From Sphingobium xanthum (lineage in GTDB: Bacteria > Pseudomonadota > Alphaproteobacteria > Sphingomonadales > Sphingomonadaceae): a stretch of 64,000 nt of DNA. The notes beneath the pieces are model-generated. The model had not been told where the DNA came from and did no database searches. It saw only the letters and a program-made list of their open reading frames with translations. Positions 8,984-17,262 of the stretch are shown here, in pieces (within the stretch, counting starts at the first letter, position 1; each line of letters begins with the position of its first letter). The stretch spans positions 1-64,000 of the forward strand of contig NZ_JAHKKS010000006.1 in NCBI RefSeq assembly GCF_019737615.1, written 5' to 3'. Both the position numbers and the translations under genes were made by a program.

Positions 8984-9180
8984 CGTCACGTTCACATGGT
9001 CGGGCGTGCGCCCGAGCATGCCGCAGGAATAGCGGGAAAAGCGGGAAAAGCGCTCGAACCCTTCTGCCGGGCATCGAGGTCTTGGCTGTTTCTGGGCACG
9101 ATCAACCTGGCGTTCATCGGCTCGCCCGAGACCGGATCGGCGACCAGGCATTCGTCTGGATGTAGGTCAGCATGGTCGTT
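8930..9180 (-). pseudogene. Frameshifted fragment of a 4-hydroxyphenylacetate 3-monooxygenase (HpaB)-like gene
   Basis: Two minus-strand frames join into one protein-like stretch. One frame holds PVSGEPMNARLIVPR (about 9080-9160). The next holds GMLGRTPDHVNVTLAG followed by FGARPDMFAANEGF (about 8935-9030), which resembles the N-terminal part of HpaB/HpaH-type flavin-dependent monooxygenases. The frame breaks near 9056, at a tandem TTTTCCCGC duplication, and probably again near the start. The fragment abuts the truncated CMD gene at about 8937. It has no start or stop context of its own and is dead. Confidence 0.5.
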
Positions 9181-9349
9181 TTCCCAGCAAGGCCGGGTCG
9201 ATCCGAGGGCAACAAAAAGGGCAGCATTTGTGGTCGCTGCACATGCCCTTAGCCGGATTTCGCCGGACGGTGTCTGGCGATTATCGGTCGAAAAATACTG
9301 TGAAACCAGCCGCTTACTGGACGCTGTTGAACGCATCCAGAGCCAGTAT

Positions 9350-9365
9350 TGGTGCCAGAAGAGGA
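9350..9365. repeat. Candidate left attachment repeat (attR-like) of the island
   Basis: The 16 bases TGGTGCCAGAAGAGGA match the 3' end of tRNA-Leu at 54797-54813 in the same orientation, apart from one C missing in the CCC run. The site lies exactly where the sulfur locus debris ends and the defence genes begin, as expected for the far end of an element inserted at the tRNA 3' end. The one-base gap means this may be a decayed or older site. Confidence 0.55.
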
Positions 9366-9376
9366 GGAATATTTAT

Positions 9377-9409
9377 ATTTTTATCTATTTGAAATATAAA
9401 GATAAAAAT
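9377..9409. repeat. AT-rich 10-bp perfect inverted repeat
   Basis: ATTTTTATCT (9377-9386) and AGATAAAAAT (9400-9409) are exact inverted repeats around a 13-base loop. They sit in the most AT-rich stretch nearby, 12 bp inside the left attachment candidate. It could be a recombinase or accessory-protein site, or an upstream element of the following genes. Confidence 0.45.
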
Positions 9410-9490
9410 CGATAATTCGACTGAAAAGATCCCCCTGGTTCTACCCGCCGATGACTTCAGTTAGTGATTTGAGTCCCAATCCGCAGATTA

Positions 9491-9847
9491 TTGATGATCT
9501 TTTTCGATCAAGCAATCTTCTCAACGATCAGGGTGAAATGCACTGCAAGAGGCATTCATGAACGGCATCTTGAGCTTGGCATCCACACGGATGATTCTCC
9601 ACTCAGATGGTTCGCTTCCGAATGCTGCAGATCCTCCATCGATCATATCGACGCCCTATACGATGTTCTCATCGACACGAAGTGTGAGCACATGCGGCGA
9701 TCATCGCGTTTGGATCTGGTGAGGGAGACCGGCTGGGCAGTCCTCGTGCTGCTGATATCAAACAATACGTCTTCGCTGGAGGAAATCGCATCCTCGACCG
9801 ATGACCCGATCGACTTCGTCAACGCACTTTCTGAAGCGCTTGATTGA
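9491..9847 (+). CDS. Hypothetical protein, possibly frameshifted
   Basis: A 118-codon frame whose second half looks like a soluble protein (WAVLVLLISNNTS, then DPIDFVNALSEALD at the C terminus). The ATG at 9491 has no good ribosome binding site. A second frame starting at 9451 (MTSVSDLSPNP) covers 9451-9561 and could be the true N terminus if a frameshift lies near 9545-9560. I recognise no family. It precedes the MORC/Z1 operon by 122 bp on the same strand and may be an accessory gene or a decayed one. Confidence 0.35.
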   Translation: MMIFFDQAIFSTIRVKCTARGIHERHLELGIHTDDSPLRWFASECCRSSIDHIDALYDVLIDTKCEHMRRSSRLDLVRETGWAVLVLLISNNTSSLEEIASSTDDPIDFVNALSEALD

Positions 9848-9969
9848 CTTGCATGTCCTCTCGTTGTCACCTGTACGAATTGGCGCAATATTAATCCGCT
9901 TCTGTTTTCTTGCGGGCAGCGACACGGGAGGGATCGTTGAATTCGCCGCATGTTTCTGAAGGATCTGGC

Positions 9970-11457
9970 ATGCCTGCCATGAGGAAGGCCGACGCCACCC
10001 CCCACGCCGCGGCATTGATCGAGAGCATGCGCGATATCGGCTACTCGCTGGAGACCGCGCTGGCCGACATAATCGACAATTCCATCACGGCCCGCGCGAC
10101 GCATATCGAAATCCTGTCTGATACCGCGTCGGAGAGCCCGGCGATCGGCATTGTCGACAACGGCTGCGGCATGACGGAAGCGCAACTCGTCGAAGCCATG
10201 CGACCGGGCAGCCGGAATCCGCTTGATGACCGTGACGAGCATGATCTCGGGCGTTTCGGATTAGGTCTCAAGAGCGCTAGTTTCTCGCAATGTCGCCGGC
10301 TGACCGTCGTTACTCGCCGCCAAGGTCAGACGTCATGTGCGATCTGGGATCTGGATGAGGTTGCTCGGACGAACGAATGGGCAATCAGCCTCCATTCGGA
10401 TCCAGCGTCCGTACCATGGTCGGATCGGCTTGGCGAAACCGGCACGCTGGTTGTCTGGGAAGAACTCGATCGCCTTTCTAGCGGTATCAAGCATGATCTA
10501 GCCCGCGGTGCCGACCACATGAACCGGGCGATCGCGATGGCCGAGCGACATCTCCGCCTGGTCTTCCACCGCTTCATGGAGGATGGGCGGCAAGCTGTCT
10601 CGATCTGGCTGAATGGCCGGAAGCTCCAGCCGACTGATCCTTTTGCAAGGCAGCATCCGGGACATCAGGAAGATCCCGAGGACCGGCTGCAGCTCGTTGG
10701 CGGTGTCGTCACTTTCCAGTGCTTCACCCTGCCGCATCATAAATCGATGTCGAAGGAGGAGTGGGAAGAGCTTGGCGGCCCGGAAGGCCATCTGCGGTCA
10801 CAGGGCTTCTATATCTACCGAGGACGCAGGCTGATCATCACCGGGAGTTGGCTCGGGCTTGCGAGGCAGACCGAACTCACGAAGCTCTGCCGGATACGAG
10901 TGGATATCCCGAACACGATGGACGCCTCTTGGAAGATCGATGTGAAGAAGGCATCGGCCCAACTTCCGCCAGCCGTTCGTGATCGGATGCGCCACATCGT
11001 CGAACGCTTCGCTCAGACATCAAAACGGACCTATCAGCGCAGAGGGCAGCGGCTGGTGGACGAGCATCGCATGCCTGTGTGGCAGCGCGTGCAGAAGGAT
11101 GGGATCATCATCTATCGACCGGATCCGGAACACCCCGCGCTGGCAAACTTCTCCGAAGCTCTTCCCGCAGAGCTGCGCCAGGCTTTCGCCAGCTGTATTT
11201 CATTGATCGGGGGCTCGTTGCCCGTCGACGCACTTCACGCCGACTTTGCCGGAACCGCGGAAGAAATCCGGGCAGACGAGGTGGACGAAGAAACAATCCG
11301 TCAGACGCTGGAGGCCATGGTTCCAAGACTGCTGGCCCAAGGCTGCGACGCGGATCAGGTAGCGCTCGTGCTTCGACAACTCGAACCATTCAAGACCGCC
11401 TGGGCCGTCACGGAAGCGATGCTCAAGGAATTCACGAAGGACGCCGACGATGAGTGA
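9970..11457 (+). CDS. MORC/MutL-like GHKL ATPase of a Z1 defence operon
   Basis: A 495-residue protein (from 9970) with a Bergerat ATP fold. N box ETALADIIDNSI (29-40), G1 box DNGCGM (63-68) and G2 box GRFGLGLKSAS (94-104) are intact. The C-terminal half resembles the S5-like and helical parts of prokaryotic MORC proteins. ATG 9970 has AAGGA 8 bp upstream; TTG 9937 with GGGAGGG before it is a strong alternative. Overlaps the Z1 gene by 8 bp. In the known family, such ATPases clamp DNA and act with a Z1 helicase and nucleases in restriction-like immunity (prokaryotic MORC operons; Mza-type systems). Confidence 0.88.
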   Translation: MPAMRKADATPHAAALIESMRDIGYSLETALADIIDNSITARATHIEILSDTASESPAIGIVDNGCGMTEAQLVEAMRPGSRNPLDDRDEHDLGRFGLGLKSASFSQCRRLTVVTRRQGQTSCAIWDLDEVARTNEWAISLHSDPASVPWSDRLGETGTLVVWEELDRLSSGIKHDLARGADHMNRAIAMAERHLRLVFHRFMEDGRQAVSIWLNGRKLQPTDPFARQHPGHQEDPEDRLQLVGGVVTFQCFTLPHHKSMSKEEWEELGGPEGHLRSQGFYIYRGRRLIITGSWLGLARQTELTKLCRIRVDIPNTMDASWKIDVKKASAQLPPAVRDRMRHIVERFAQTSKRTYQRRGQRLVDEHRMPVWQRVQKDGIIIYRPDPEHPALANFSEALPAELRQAFASCISLIGGSLPVDALHADFAGTAEEIRADEVDEETIRQTLEAMVPRLLAQGCDADQVALVLRQLEPFKTAWAVTEAMLKEFTKDADDE

Positions 11458-14203
11458 AAACCTCGCGCTTCTGGACACGATGGTCTCGCAACTGATCGCC
11501 AAGCAGAGCCCCCCGACTCCTTCGAGCATTCGTGAAGCTGTTGCGACATTGCGCGTCCTCCCGACCTTCCTCGACGTGTCGGACGACGATGCCGAAATGC
11601 TGGCGCGCGAACTCGAGGAGCGCGTGGGGATCAGCATGGGTCTTGGCGCAGTCGTCGAGGATCATGACTTCAAGCCGTGGCTCCGAGATGCGAGGGCGAA
11701 GGGCCAGATCGAATCCTACTACTGGAAGCGCTACGAGCAGCTGCTCAGATCCCGACGGCTTCCGAGGGACGTCATCATCGCGATGGACGAGGTGACTGAT
11801 CGCGTTCTCGATCGGATGGGCAATCCGGGCGACAACAATGCATGGGCCCGGAAAGGCATGGTGGTCGGCCATGTTCAGAGCGGCAAGACTGCCAACTACA
11901 CCGGCCTGATCGGCAAGGCTGCTGACGCGGGTTACCGACTTATCGTCGTGATCGCCGGGATCCACAACAATCTCCGCAACCAGACACAGGCAAGGATCGA
12001 CGAGGGCTTTGTAGGCCGGGATACCGGTCGTCTCGAACAGCGCAAGACGAAGGCCAGACCGCGAACGATCGGTGTCGGCAACTTCGACGACCGCAAGGTG
12101 CCAGTCAGTCTGACCAACACGATCAAGGATTTCAACAAGGCAACTGCGACGACCAACACCAGCCAGATATCGTCCTATGCCGTCCCTGTGGTGCTCGTGA
12201 TCAAGAAGAACTCGCGTACGCTCGGAAATCTCGTGGACTGGCTCAAGGAGCACAGCGTCAACCGAGGGTCCACCATGGTCGATCAGCCCATGCTGCTGAT
12301 CGACGATGAAGCTGACAACGCTTCGATCAACATCAAATATGGCAAGGACGAGGTGTCCAGGATCAATGGGCAGATCCGAGAACTGCTCGGCCTTTTCAAT
12401 CGCAGCTGCTACGTCGGCTACACCGCTACACCGTTCGCAAATATCTTCATCGACCCGGATTCAGAAAGTGAAGTGGCGAAGCAGGACCTCTTTCCGAGGC
12501 ACTTCATCATCGGTCTCGACGCGCCAACAAACTATTTTGGCCCGCGGAAGGTCTTTCTCGATGGCGTCCCGGAAGACGGGCAGCCAGATCACCTGCGTTA
12601 CATCGCCGACAACGAGGATCTGCTGCCGCTCAAGCACAAGATAGACCAGGCGGTCGATGAACTCCCGGACAGCCTTCTTGACGCATTGCGAACCTTCATC
12701 GTTGCTCGGACAATCCGGAACCTCCGCGGCCAGTCCACTCAGCACGCCTCAATGCTGGTCAATGCCTCCCGCTTCACCGGTGTGCAGAATCTCCTGCGCA
12801 ACCGGTTGCACGAAATTGTCGAGCGCATCGAAAATGCTGTCCGCGTAGATGCTGCCAAGGGCGTCGCAGCACTTTCAAATCCGGAGATAGCGGCGCTCAA
12901 GGGCTGCTGGCAGGATGAGTATTCGGCGGACTTCCCTGACTGGGACAGCATCCAGGCGAACCTGCTTCCAGTGCTTGCGTCGGCATCGGTCGTCGCGGTC
13001 AACAGTGCCTCGCCTGGCAGTCTCGACTATGACAATGCTGGCGAAACCGGCTTGACCGTTATAGCTGTTGGCGGCTTTTCGCTGTCTCGAGGCCTGACCC
13101 TCGAGGGACTTACCGTCTCATACTTCCTGCGCAATTCCATGATGTACGATACCCTGATGCAGATGGGTCGATGGTTCGGCTATCGAGCGAACTACGAAGA
13201 TCTCTGCCGCGTCTGGATGCCTAGGGACGCTGCCGGCTGGTACGCCCATATTGCCGAGGCCACCGAGGAGCTGCAGGCAGAACTCAAGCGTATGGAACAG
13301 GCGCGCGCGACGCCGGAGATGTTCGGTCTCGCGGTGCGCAGTCACCCAAGCTCACTCCTTGTGACAGCCCGCAACAAGATGGGGTCGGGCGAGAAGCATG
13401 TGATGATCGGTCTGTCGAACAATTTCGTCGAGACGACGAAGCTATCGGCCGACGATGCGTCGATCAGGCGCAACCGGCAGGCCGCCGCCAGATTCATGGA
13501 GGCAGTTAAGGTCGAAGGCCATCATCCCGCATCGAAGAAGGTTGTACCGGGAGGGCTTCTGCTCGAAGGGGTGTCTTTTCGCCTTGTCGACGATTTCCTG
13601 CGCGAGTTCGACAACTGTCGTGATTCCGTCCTTACCGACACAGGCCCAATCAGGAAGTACATGTCGACCCGCGCCGAGGATGAGCTCGGCGAGTGGGACG
13701 TGCTTCTGGCGAGCCGCATCGCGACCGAGACGCGGCCGCCACAGAATGTCGCCGGCTGGGAAATCGTGCCTACCGAACGGTCGATCGGCTTGGATGATCT
13801 CAAGCGCGACGTCCTCGCCATCAGCGGCAAGCGTTCGCGTGTGGCCTCACGTGGTGTCGAGAAGATCGGCGTTTCTCCGGAGCTCGCCGAGGAGGCGGAA
13901 CGTCAGTATCGCGTCGGGGCGAAGGTTTCGGACGGTGCGGATGTGAACTATCCCGACTGGATATATCGGTCGGTTCGCAAGCGGCCCTTGCTGGTCATCT
14001 TTCATATCAGCATCAAGCGCGATGACGTCGCACCGGAGGATATCACCTCCTTTCCAGATCAGCTCGTAGTGGCGTGGAGCATCAGTTTTCCAAAGTCAGC
14101 TCGCCCGGACGAAAAGGTCGAATACATCCTGAATACCACCAAGATGCGCGAGCTCTTCGGGGAGGATGATAGCGACGAGGATGATCGCGATGACGATCAG
14201 TAA
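11450..14203 (+). CDS. Z1-domain superfamily II helicase/translocase
   Basis: A 917-residue Z1 protein. Walker A is GHVQSGKTANYTG (140-152), Walker B is LLIDDEADNAS (about 281-291) and the SF2 motif III is GYTATPFANIF (about 323-333). The last third holds the Z1-type region with GGFSLSRGLTLEGL, followed by QMGRWFGYR, a helicase motif VI-like arginine stretch. It probably translocates on DNA together with the MORC-like ATPase. It is coupled on both sides: 8-bp overlap with the ATPase gene and 14-bp overlap with the nuclease gene. The acidic C terminus (DDSDEDDRDDD) is unusual and may be a protein-binding tail. Confidence 0.92.
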   Translation: MSENLALLDTMVSQLIAKQSPPTPSSIREAVATLRVLPTFLDVSDDDAEMLARELEERVGISMGLGAVVEDHDFKPWLRDARAKGQIESYYWKRYEQLLRSRRLPRDVIIAMDEVTDRVLDRMGNPGDNNAWARKGMVVGHVQSGKTANYTGLIGKAADAGYRLIVVIAGIHNNLRNQTQARIDEGFVGRDTGRLEQRKTKARPRTIGVGNFDDRKVPVSLTNTIKDFNKATATTNTSQISSYAVPVVLVIKKNSRTLGNLVDWLKEHSVNRGSTMVDQPMLLIDDEADNASINIKYGKDEVSRINGQIRELLGLFNRSCYVGYTATPFANIFIDPDSESEVAKQDLFPRHFIIGLDAPTNYFGPRKVFLDGVPEDGQPDHLRYIADNEDLLPLKHKIDQAVDELPDSLLDALRTFIVARTIRNLRGQSTQHASMLVNASRFTGVQNLLRNRLHEIVERIENAVRVDAAKGVAALSNPEIAALKGCWQDEYSADFPDWDSIQANLLPVLASASVVAVNSASPGSLDYDNAGETGLTVIAVGGFSLSRGLTLEGLTVSYFLRNSMMYDTLMQMGRWFGYRANYEDLCRVWMPRDAAGWYAHIAEATEELQAELKRMEQARATPEMFGLAVRSHPSSLLVTARNKMGSGEKHVMIGLSNNFVETTKLSADDASIRRNRQAAARFMEAVKVEGHHPASKKVVPGGLLLEGVSFRLVDDFLREFDNCRDSVLTDTGPIRKYMSTRAEDELGEWDVLLASRIATETRPPQNVAGWEIVPTERSIGLDDLKRDVLAISGKRSRVASRGVEKIGVSPELAEEAERQYRVGAKVSDGADVNYPDWIYRSVRKRPLLVIFHISIKRDDVAPEDITSFPDQLVVAWSISFPKSARPDEKVEYILNTTKMRELFGEDDSDEDDRDDDQ

Positions 14204-15155
14204 CAGTCCGTGGGACGATCTTGTGCCCGGCGTTATAGATGCCCGTCGTGTCGATTCTGCTGGGAAGTGGGATTTCTTCTGGTGGATTTCGGACCGGGCG
14301 GAACCCGCCCTGATCCTTCGGCTTTCAGCGGGATCGACCGAAATTGCGCCGTTGCCCAAAATGCGGAGCCTCGACATCAGATACCGGGATGTGCCCGGCG
14401 GACGCGCGCTGGTTATCCTCCTGCGCGAGCCCGAGCAGCAGGAGCTTTTCGAGACCCTTTGCAAGGATGTCGTGAAGGCCGGCGAAGCGGCCTCGTCGGC
14501 TGACGATGCCCATGCCCGCTCGACCCGACGCACGTTGCGCTGGCATCATCTGCTGCGCGGTGGACGGTTCGACCTCCTTTCCATCGAGGAACAGCGAGGC
14601 CTTGTTGGCGAGCTCCATTTCCTCTCGCATTTGTGTGACCTCATCGGTCCTCGCGCTGCCATCGAGGCGTGGAAGGGACCCGAGGGCTCCGCGAAGGATT
14701 TCGAGATTGATCGTTGCCTCGTGGAGATAAAGGCAAGACGGGGCGCTGCACGTCCTCACGTCCAGATTTCATCGGAGGATCAGCTGGCCGATGTCGTCGG
14801 CACCCGCCTGTTCCTCAACGTTTACGACGTCGACGCCGCGATCAAACCCGCCGGGATGACGCTGACCGATCATGTCCGGGCAGCCGAGGCAAGGTTCAGC
14901 GATGCGGACATGACCGCGTTTGGCATGTGGGAAGCAGCCATTGAGGCAGCCGGGTTCGATTTCGAGGACGACTATTCCGAACGTCGCTGGACCATTGGCA
15001 GGATCCAGCAATTCGAAGTGGTGGATGCGTTCCCGAGGGTCGCTGTGCCGCTGCCGAGTGGTGTAGGATCTGTCCGTTACAGTATCGCGCTCGATGCATG
15101 CCAGCCGTTCCGTGTCGAAGCCGCCGTACTGGATACCGTCATTAGGGGAGACTGA
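14190..15155 (+). CDS. PD-(D/E)XK nuclease of the DUF4420 family
   Basis: A 321-residue protein with a nuclease core: E141 in GLVGELHFL, D170 in AKDFEID and E179-x-K181 in LVEIKARR. That order and spacing fit DUF4420, a PD-(D/E)XK family member encoded beside Z1 and AIPR genes. The ATG at 14190 has GAGG 9 bp upstream; in-frame ATGs at 14181 and 14166 are possible. The gene starts inside the Z1 gene and ends 5 bp before AIPR. It is the likely DNA-cutting subunit. Confidence 0.85.
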   Translation: MTISNSPWDDLVPGVIDARRVDSAGKWDFFWWISDRAEPALILRLSAGSTEIAPLPKMRSLDIRYRDVPGGRALVILLREPEQQELFETLCKDVVKAGEAASSADDAHARSTRRTLRWHHLLRGGRFDLLSIEEQRGLVGELHFLSHLCDLIGPRAAIEAWKGPEGSAKDFEIDRCLVEIKARRGAARPHVQISSEDQLADVVGTRLFLNVYDVDAAIKPAGMTLTDHVRAAEARFSDADMTAFGMWEAAIEAAGFDFEDDYSERRWTIGRIQQFEVVDAFPRVAVPLPSGVGSVRYSIALDACQPFRVEAAVLDTVIRGD

Positions 15156-15160
15156 CGGAA

Positions 15161-17218
15161 ATGGACGAACTCGCAGAATATCATCGCGAACTCATTGCCG
15201 ATGTTCAGGGTGATGCGGATGTCATGGGCCTCATCACCGCTGAGGCGTTTCTGGAAAAGGTTGGAGAGATTCTCGACGAGGCCGGTGAGATCTCGTCCTT
15301 CGATCTTTGCTATTTCGATGGCCGACACGGCGGCAAGCCTCTGCATGTCGATGCCTTCGCCTGGGATCCGGACGACGAGGAAGGAGTGCTCAGTCTTGTC
15401 GTCTGCGACTTCGTCATCTCGGAAGAGCCTCAGGCGATCGTCGGCAAGGACATCAGGGACCATCTCACTCGGCTGGTGAATTTCACCGTCGCGGCCAAGA
15501 TCCGCGATTTCCGCGAAAGTCTCGAGGAAACCAGCAGGGGCTTTGTGCTCGCGGACCTCGTCGCAACGATCTGGAAAAAGATCAGCAAGATCAAGCTGAT
15601 CCTCGTGACAAACCGGGTCAACAAGGCGAAGACGGACGCTCAGCCCGTGGGTGAGATCGGTGGTATTCCGGTCACGTCCAACGTCTGGGACCTTTCTCGG
15701 CTGCATCGGTTCGTCTCGTCCGGCCAGACGCGCGAAGATCTCGTCATCGATTTTGCGGCAGATTATGACGGCGCTGTGCCGGTACTGAAGGCATCCGGTG
15801 ATGGAGCTCCGTTCGAAAGCTATATCGCTGTCATTCCCGGCATCCAGCTAGCTGCAATATACGACAAGTGGGGCGCACGTTTGCTGGAGGCGAATGTCCG
15901 CAGCTTCCTCCAGGCCAGGAACAAGGTGAACCGGGGAATTCGCGATACCATTCGCAATCAGCCGGAAATGTTCTTTTCCTACAACAACGGCCTGACTGCG
16001 ACCGCCAACAGCGTGGAAATTGCGGAAATGGGGGAAGGCTTCTTCCTTATGTCCGCCGACAACCTGCAGATCGTGAACGGTGGCCAGACGACCGCATCGA
16101 TCCATGCTGCAAGGAAACTTGCGCCCGAACAGCTTGCGGACGTCTTCGTCCAGATGAAGCTGACTATCGTTCCGTCAGAGCGGACCGACGAGATTGTGCC
16201 GCGCATTTCCGAGTTCGCCAACAGTCAGAACAAGGTGAATGCAGCGGACTTCTTCGCCAATCACCCCTTCCACGTTCGCATGGAAGAGTTTTCCCGCCGC
16301 ATTCTCGCCCCTTCCGGGGATGCGCATTATCTCGAGACGAAGTGGTTCTACGAGCGTGCTCGTGGCCAGTTCGCGGACGAACGCGTTCGTCGCTCGGTTG
16401 CCGAGCGAAAGCGATTCGATGTCGAGTTTCCCAAGGCACAGTTCTTCACCAAGACGGACCTTGCCAAGTTCGAGAATTCGTATCGAGGTAAGCCGCACAT
16501 CGTCAGTTACGGTGCTCAGAAGAATTTCGGAGAACTCGCCAAGACGATTGGCGAGGAGTGGAGCCGAAGCGATACAGGCTTTGACGAGACCTGGTACAAG
16601 CGACTTGTCGCGAAGGCGATCATATTCCGCAATATCGAGCGCCTCGTGCAGCATCAGCCTTGGTACTCAGGCGGTTACCGGGCCAACATCGTCACCTATG
16701 CCTTTGCTAAGGTCGCGCATGATGCTGATCTGAGAAAGCGGGTCATCGATCTGGATCAGGTGTGGCGATTGCAGCGAGTGCCCGTGGCGCTGGAACGTGC
16801 CTGTATGGTCGCCGCCGAAGCCGCAAATGATGTCATCACCAATCCCCCCGCCGGAATTCGTAACATGGGCGAATGGGCAAAGAAGCAGGCGTGCTGGAGT
16901 CAGCTCGCTGGGCGTCTCTTGCCATACGAGCGGGAGTTCCACGACAGTCTGGTCGAGATCCAGGAAGCTCAGGCATTCAAGCGGGATGAGCGCCGCGAAA
17001 GGGCGGCGAAAAATGGTGTGGATGCTCAACGGGAAGTGGTCATCCAGGGAGGCGAGTATTGGGCCCATGTTCTGGCATTTGGAAAATCGATCGGAAAATT
17101 GAACCCGAAGGAACAGGGAATACTGAGCGCCTGCGCCCAGCTTCCGGCCAAGGTTCCCTCGGAGAAGCAATGCCACGCCGCCTTGGAGATCGTGAACCGC
17201 CTGGAGGCATTTTACTGA
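15161..17218 (+). CDS. AIPR (abortive infection phage resistance) protein
   Basis: A 685-residue protein with the AIPR core motifs FFSYNNGLTATA (about 271-282) and LQIVNGGQTTASIHAA (about 302-317), followed by a long helical C terminus. AIPR proteins occur in several phage-defence loci; their biochemical role is not settled, although NTP or nucleic-acid binding has been suggested from sequence. It is the last gene of the four-gene operon, 5 bp after the DUF4420 gene, and converges on the methyltransferase. Length is normal for the family. Confidence 0.9.
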   Translation: MDELAEYHRELIADVQGDADVMGLITAEAFLEKVGEILDEAGEISSFDLCYFDGRHGGKPLHVDAFAWDPDDEEGVLSLVVCDFVISEEPQAIVGKDIRDHLTRLVNFTVAAKIRDFRESLEETSRGFVLADLVATIWKKISKIKLILVTNRVNKAKTDAQPVGEIGGIPVTSNVWDLSRLHRFVSSGQTREDLVIDFAADYDGAVPVLKASGDGAPFESYIAVIPGIQLAAIYDKWGARLLEANVRSFLQARNKVNRGIRDTIRNQPEMFFSYNNGLTATANSVEIAEMGEGFFLMSADNLQIVNGGQTTASIHAARKLAPEQLADVFVQMKLTIVPSERTDEIVPRISEFANSQNKVNAADFFANHPFHVRMEEFSRRILAPSGDAHYLETKWFYERARGQFADERVRRSVAERKRFDVEFPKAQFFTKTDLAKFENSYRGKPHIVSYGAQKNFGELAKTIGEEWSRSDTGFDETWYKRLVAKAIIFRNIERLVQHQPWYSGGYRANIVTYAFAKVAHDADLRKRVIDLDQVWRLQRVPVALERACMVAAEAANDVITNPPAGIRNMGEWAKKQACWSQLAGRLLPYEREFHDSLVEIQEAQAFKRDERRERAAKNGVDAQREVVIQGGEYWAHVLAFGKSIGKLNPKEQGILSACAQLPAKVPSEKQCHAALEIVNRLEAFY

Positions 17219-17240
17219 GTAATGCCACACGCAGGCTTCC

Positions 17241-17261
17241 ATCCCGGAGCCATGTCGGGAT
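17241..17261. terminator. Hairpin between convergent AIPR and methyltransferase genes
   Basis: ATCCCG (17241-17246) and CGGGAT (17256-17261) form a 6-bp stem with a 9-base loop in the 44-bp convergent gap. A short T run follows on the plus strand. It is a weak candidate for a bidirectional terminator. Confidence 0.35.
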
Positions 17262-17262
17262 T

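Noticed and set aside
9937..9970. TTG 9937 (or TTG 9910) as start of the MORC-like ATPase
   Set aside because: Not excluded (GGGAGGG precedes 9937), but ATG 9970 has its own AAGGA and begins at the conserved block, so I kept the shorter form.
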